NCBI GenBank assembly: GCA_947346365.1 | Contig: CANAAV010000011.1 | Coordinates: 16,340-80,339 of the forward strand | Length of the DNA: 64,000 bases | Direction of reading: 5' to 3' | Source of the DNA: an uncultured Flavonifractor sp. | GTDB taxonomy: Bacteria > Bacillota > Clostridia > Oscillospirales > Oscillospiraceae | Part shown: piece by piece, positions 61,388 to 64,000 of the stretch | How positions within the stretch are numbered: the first letter of the stretch is position 1 | Layout of the letters: the number at the start of each line of letters is the position of its first letter | Program-made: the position numbers and the translations under genes | Notes under the pieces: generated by a model | The model's input: the letters and a program-made list of their open reading frames with translations, nothing else | What the model was told of the DNA's origin: nothing | Database searches by the model: none

Positions 61388-61421
61388 CGCCGCAGATTAT
61401 GAAAAGTCTGCGGCGTTTTTT
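61388..61421 (+). terminator. Terminator in front of the integrative-element genes
   Basis: CGCCGCAGA and TCTGCGGCG with TTTTTT after. A second hairpin GCGGGCG / CGCCCGC lies at 61341-61369. In the roughly 570 bases from the Rrf2 promoter to the next gene nothing else was seen; the junction with the integrative element probably lies here. Confidence 0.75.
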
Positions 61422-61452
61422 CATGTCCAGACACCGAAAGGAGCGGAGAGTC

Positions 61453-61797
61453 ATGCCAGTATTCCGCGTGGAGAGGAACAAGGGGTACACGGTGATGTCG
61501 AACCATCACCTGCGGAACAAAGACCTGACCCTGAAAGCCAAGGGCCTGCTGTCGCAAATGTTGTCACTCCCGGAAGATTGGGATTACACGTTAAAGGGCC
61601 TGGCCCTTATCAACCGGGAGAAGATCGACGCCATCCGGCAGGCTATCCGGGAGTTGGAGCAGGCGGGGTACATCGTCCGTTCGCGGGAGCGTGACGAACG
61701 GGGACGGCTGCGGGGCGCAGACTATGTGATCTATGAACAGCCGCAGACGCCGCCTGCATTGGATTTACCTACGTTGGAAAATCCAACATTGGATTAA
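61453..61797 (+). pseudogene. Integrative-element helix-turn-helix / replication-initiator-like gene, 5' part, split by an IS
   Basis: Starts MPVFRVERNKGYTVMSNHHL after AAAGGAGCGGAGAG. The residues are those of helix-turn-helix proteins found in clostridial integrative conjugative elements (winged helix with NKDLTLKAKGLLSQMLSLPE and REKIDAIRQAIRELEQAGYI). The frame hits a stop at the IS junction after PTLENPTLD. The rest of the gene continues beyond the IS from about 63158 in a different frame. The product is at most a 114-residue DNA-binding fragment. Confidence 0.82.
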
Positions 61798-63157
61798 AGT
61801 GTACCCAAAGTCAAGGACAAATTGAAATACAGATAAAAAGATAAGCAAAGTCAAATGGGAGCGAGCTTTGCATCGGATGATGGTTTGCCCAGCAAAGGAT
61901 AAACGCCAGAAACAAGGTAACGGTAAAACTCATTTGGCGAGAGTTTTGCCAGCTGCCACTGATAGCGGTCGTTGTTATAATAGTCGATCCAATCATCAAT
62001 GACCGCCTTGATCTGGTCGAAGGTCTCGCACTCAGACAGGTCAATTTCATCCTTCATATGGCCGAAGAAGCTCTCTTGCGGAGCTTTATCCCAGCAGTTG
62101 CCCCTGCGGGACATGGACTGCCGCAGGCTGCTGTCTTTGAGGATCTGGATGAAACGCAAGCTGGTATAGTGGCAGCCCTGGTCGCTGTGAACCAGCGTTT
62201 GCGCATCCAGGGAAACGCCGTGTTTCTGTATCAGGATATGGACTGTCTCCAGAACGAAGTCCAATTCAAGGGATGGGCTGAGGACATAGGCCAGGACTTG
62301 CTTTGTGTAGGCGTCTAGGATGGTGGACAGGTAGCAGAAAACGCCGCGATAAGGGATGTAAGTAATGTCTGTCAGGAGGACTCTGCGCGGTCCATGCTTT
62401 TCAAATTCCCGGTTGAGCAGATTGTCCGCCACCGTGTTGGTACGGATCGCCTTTGCCATCCTGCGGTAGGGATTGGCCTGCCGGATGGGGCAGTACAAGC
62501 CGTACTTACGCATGAGACGCTGGATTTTCTTTACATTCATCACAACCGGCTCCGGCAGATGCAGCAGCCTTATATGGATACCGCGGATCCCTTTGGCGTA
62601 GCCCCGGAATTGGTATGCCTGCAAAATCAGTGAAAAATCCTCCTGATCCCGCCTCTCTCACTCGTTCCGTACATCCTCTGCATTCACCCAACGGTAATAT
62701 CCGGAACGGGACACGCCAGCGAGTCGGCACAGCTCCGTAATACTCAGCACATTATCCTCTTTGCTGACGACCTCACGGATCAACTCGAACTTCTTGTCCG
62801 GCTTGTCCATCATCAGCGCCTCCGCTCTGTCCCTCCTCCCAGCTATGTACTCTCCGGCTTGGTACCGCGCCCAAAAGATTCGCTTAAATTCCGCCGTAAA
62901 TGAAATCTGACGTGCTCTCACCTCATGCGTATATGGGTTTTCCTTCAGTAGCGCTATCTCATATAGGCCAAAGCTGCTGCGCTTGTGTTTGGGCTCCATC
63001 CATGTCCCTCCCTCTTTTTCCAGTATACCATAGCTGTCCATCTCTTGGGTGTGCTATCCGTATCTCTGTCCACTTTTGGGGGACGTCCCCGGCTTTTTCG
63101 TGTCTACTTTCCAAATCTTCCTTTATGGCTCATGTCCACTTTATGGGGTACATTTTA
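61795..63157 (-). mobile_element. IS3-family insertion sequence (IS150-like), decayed
   Basis: Ends TAAAGTGTACCC (left) and the inverse of GGGGTACATTTTA (right: TAAAATGTACCCC) are imperfect inverted repeats with the TG..CA tips typical of IS3 elements. Inside is one transposase frame on the minus strand. About 1.36 kb long. No clear target-site duplication was found, in line with an old insertion or later change at the ends. It interrupts the helix-turn-helix gene. Confidence 0.82.
61851..63041 (-). pseudogene. IS3-family transposase, inactivated
   Basis: Two segments lie in the same frame with one TGA between them (62658-62660): an OrfA-like part (HTH, ITELCRLAGVSRSGYYRW) and an OrfB-like part with the DDE core (LLTDITYIPYRG, LVHSDQGCHYTS, RGNCWDKAPQESFFGHMKDE). 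Because the frame is kept, the stop looks like a point mutation (CGA to TGA would fit) and not programmed frameshifting. In the OrfA part QAGEYIAGRRDRAEAL joins two segments that normally have a helix-turn-helix stretch between them, so a deletion is likely. Confidence 0.85.
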
Positions 63158-63520
63158 GAAAACTGTACATCAGACACAAAGAAAACTTTGCCTATGATAC
63201 AAAGAAAACTTTACCCTAACAAACTAAATATAAACAAACTAAAAGAGAGCCAACGAATGGGAGCGAGTGGAGAGCCGCCCGCGCCCTATGGCAAATATCA
63301 GAATGTTTTCCTCACTGAAAGCGAATATGCGGAGCTGAAGCAGGAATACCCGGACAGCCTTGAACGGCTTATTGAGGAAATGAGCCGGTATATTACTTCC
63401 AGCGGGAATGACTATGTAAGCCATGCCGCCACGCTTTACAGGTGGGCGGACAGGGAGAAAAAGGAGAACCCGAAAAAGGGAATCCCCGATTATTCTTTCA
63501 AAGAGGGCGAGAGCCTTTGA
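63158..63520 (+). pseudogene. 3' part of the split helix-turn-helix gene
   Basis: In frame with CTSDTKKTLPMIQRKLYP, then MGASGEPPAPYGKYQNVFLT, SEYAELKQEYPDSLERLIEE and a terminal YRWADREKKENPKKG. This is the C-terminal domain commonly joined to the N-terminal HTH at 61453 in integrative elements, ending just before a DnaC-like gene. It may still be translated from an inner Met (63257), but without the DNA-binding part. Confidence 0.75.
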
Positions 63521-63584
63521 CAGCGGAGATAAAACGCCCCGTAAACAGGGCGTGAATAAGACCATGAACAAGGAGGACGATTTT

Positions 63585-64000
63585 ATGTGTGATTATGATA
63601 ACGCCATTTTCCGGCTTGCCACAGAAACAGAGCCAGAGCCGGAGGACTACACAGGCGAGGACGGGCTTTTATATTGCGGGAGCTGCCGCCAGCCCAAAGA
63701 AGCCTATTTCACCGAGGGAAGGGGGCTTTTCGGACGTGACCGACACCCGAAAGAATGTGACTGCCAGCGCAAACGCCGGGAAAAGCAGGAAGCCGCCGAC
63801 CGGGAGCGCAAGCACCGCGACACCGTGGAAGAACTGAAACGCCGGGGATTTTCCAACGCCGCCATGCGCCAGTGGACTTTTGAAAATGACAACGGCAAAT
63901 GCCCCCAAATGGATAAGGCTTTATTCTATGCGGCGAACTGGGAGGAAATGAAAGCGGAAAATATCGGCTATCTGCTATGGGGCAAGGTAGGCACAGGCAA
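63585..64000 (+). CDS. DnaC-like ATP-binding replication protein of an integrative element, N-terminal part
   Basis: Starts at 63585 (MCDYDNAIFRLATETE) with AGGAGG 8 bases upstream and is cut by the window edge after 138 codons. A Cys cluster comes first (YCGSC ... CDCQ, zinc-finger like), then a basic helix, and the window ends in LLWGKVGTGK, the start of a Walker A loop. The family are helicase-loader ATPases that sit behind the helix-turn-helix gene in conjugative elements, which matches the order here. The remainder lies outside the window. Confidence 0.85.
   Translation, partial: MCDYDNAIFRLATETEPEPEDYTGEDGLLYCGSCRQPKEAYFTEGRGLFGRDRHPKECDCQRKRREKQEAADRERKHRDTVEELKRRGFSNAAMRQWTFENDNGKCPQMDKALFYAANWEEMKAENIGYLLWGKVGTG

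Overview
The window is one piece of a GC-rich genome from an anaerobic, endospore-forming member of the Bacillota, most likely class Clostridia and near the Oscillospiraceae (Flavonifractor / Intestinimonas / Oscillibacter type). This is an inference from gene content: spmA/spmB and abrB (sporulation and transition state), an SLH-domain surface protein together with a CsaB-type pyruvyl transferase, a tryptophan T-box, a flavodiiron protein, and many good ribosome binding sites and sigma-A promoters of Gram-positive type. No rRNA or tRNA gene was seen.

Layout. 1-6.4 kb (+): end of an exopolysaccharide locus, visibly less GC-rich than the rest: sugar oxidoreductase (partial), Wzy-like polymerase, Wzz-like protein, MurJ-like flippase, asparagine-synthase-type amidotransferase. 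6.5-9.8 kb (-): a tryptophan ABC transporter (trpXYZ type) behind a T-box leader with a UGG specifier and a consensus promoter. 9.9-17.5 kb: EamA transporter, 3-methyladenine glycosylase, HAD hydrolase, PcrA helicase, and a tight operon PAP2 - GNAT - lipoprotein barnase - barstar, then a DUF4330 protein. 17.5-23.6 kb (+): glycosyltransferase-CsaB fusion, second glycosyltransferase, pentapeptide-repeat protein, a 165-bp MITE, PiT phosphate transporter, phosphoglycolate phosphatase. 23.7-25.0 kb: decayed large serine recombinase. 25.2-30.8 kb: Lrp/AsnC regulator divergent from a lactate-permease-family transporter, an amidohydrolase and an NhaC antiporter. 31-42.5 kb: housekeeping and accessory genes (uridine phosphorylase, PTS_EIIC_2 transporter behind a perfect 40-bp palindrome, two GNATs, esterase, spmAB, abrB, an operon of homocysteine methyltransferase - CAT - NUDIX - tRNA methyltransferase - rsmI, and DegV). 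42.9-46.5 kb (-): 1179-residue SLH surface protein. 46.7-54.6 kb: cold-shock protein, radical-SAM protein plus S-adenosylhomocysteinase, lysA, dapF, sigma-54 activator. 54.9-60.9 kb: hybrid histidine kinase (+), then an Rrf2 - acyl-CoA dehydrogenase/EtfA/rubredoxin fusion - flavodiiron operon (-). 61.4-64 kb: start of an integrative element whose helix-turn-helix gene is split by a decayed IS3-family insertion, followed by a truncated DnaC-like gene.

How the genes fit together. The GT-CsaB fusion, the SLH protein and DUF4330 suggest an S-layer anchored to a pyruvylated secondary wall polymer. The Rrf2 operon suggests an oxygen or NO defence in which electrons from an acyl-CoA could reach a diiron reductase through a built-in FAD domain and rubredoxin. 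The lactate-permease / amidohydrolase / NhaC cluster has two promoters of matching design that share a TTTCGAAA motif and lie next to an Lrp-type regulator.

Most unusual non-coding signal: a family of roughly 180-200-bp multi-hairpin repeats (two full copies, one diverged copy, two partial copies). The two full copies sit exactly between two (nearly) identical copies of a terminator hairpin that is different at each locus. The diverged copy keeps the fold through compensatory changes.
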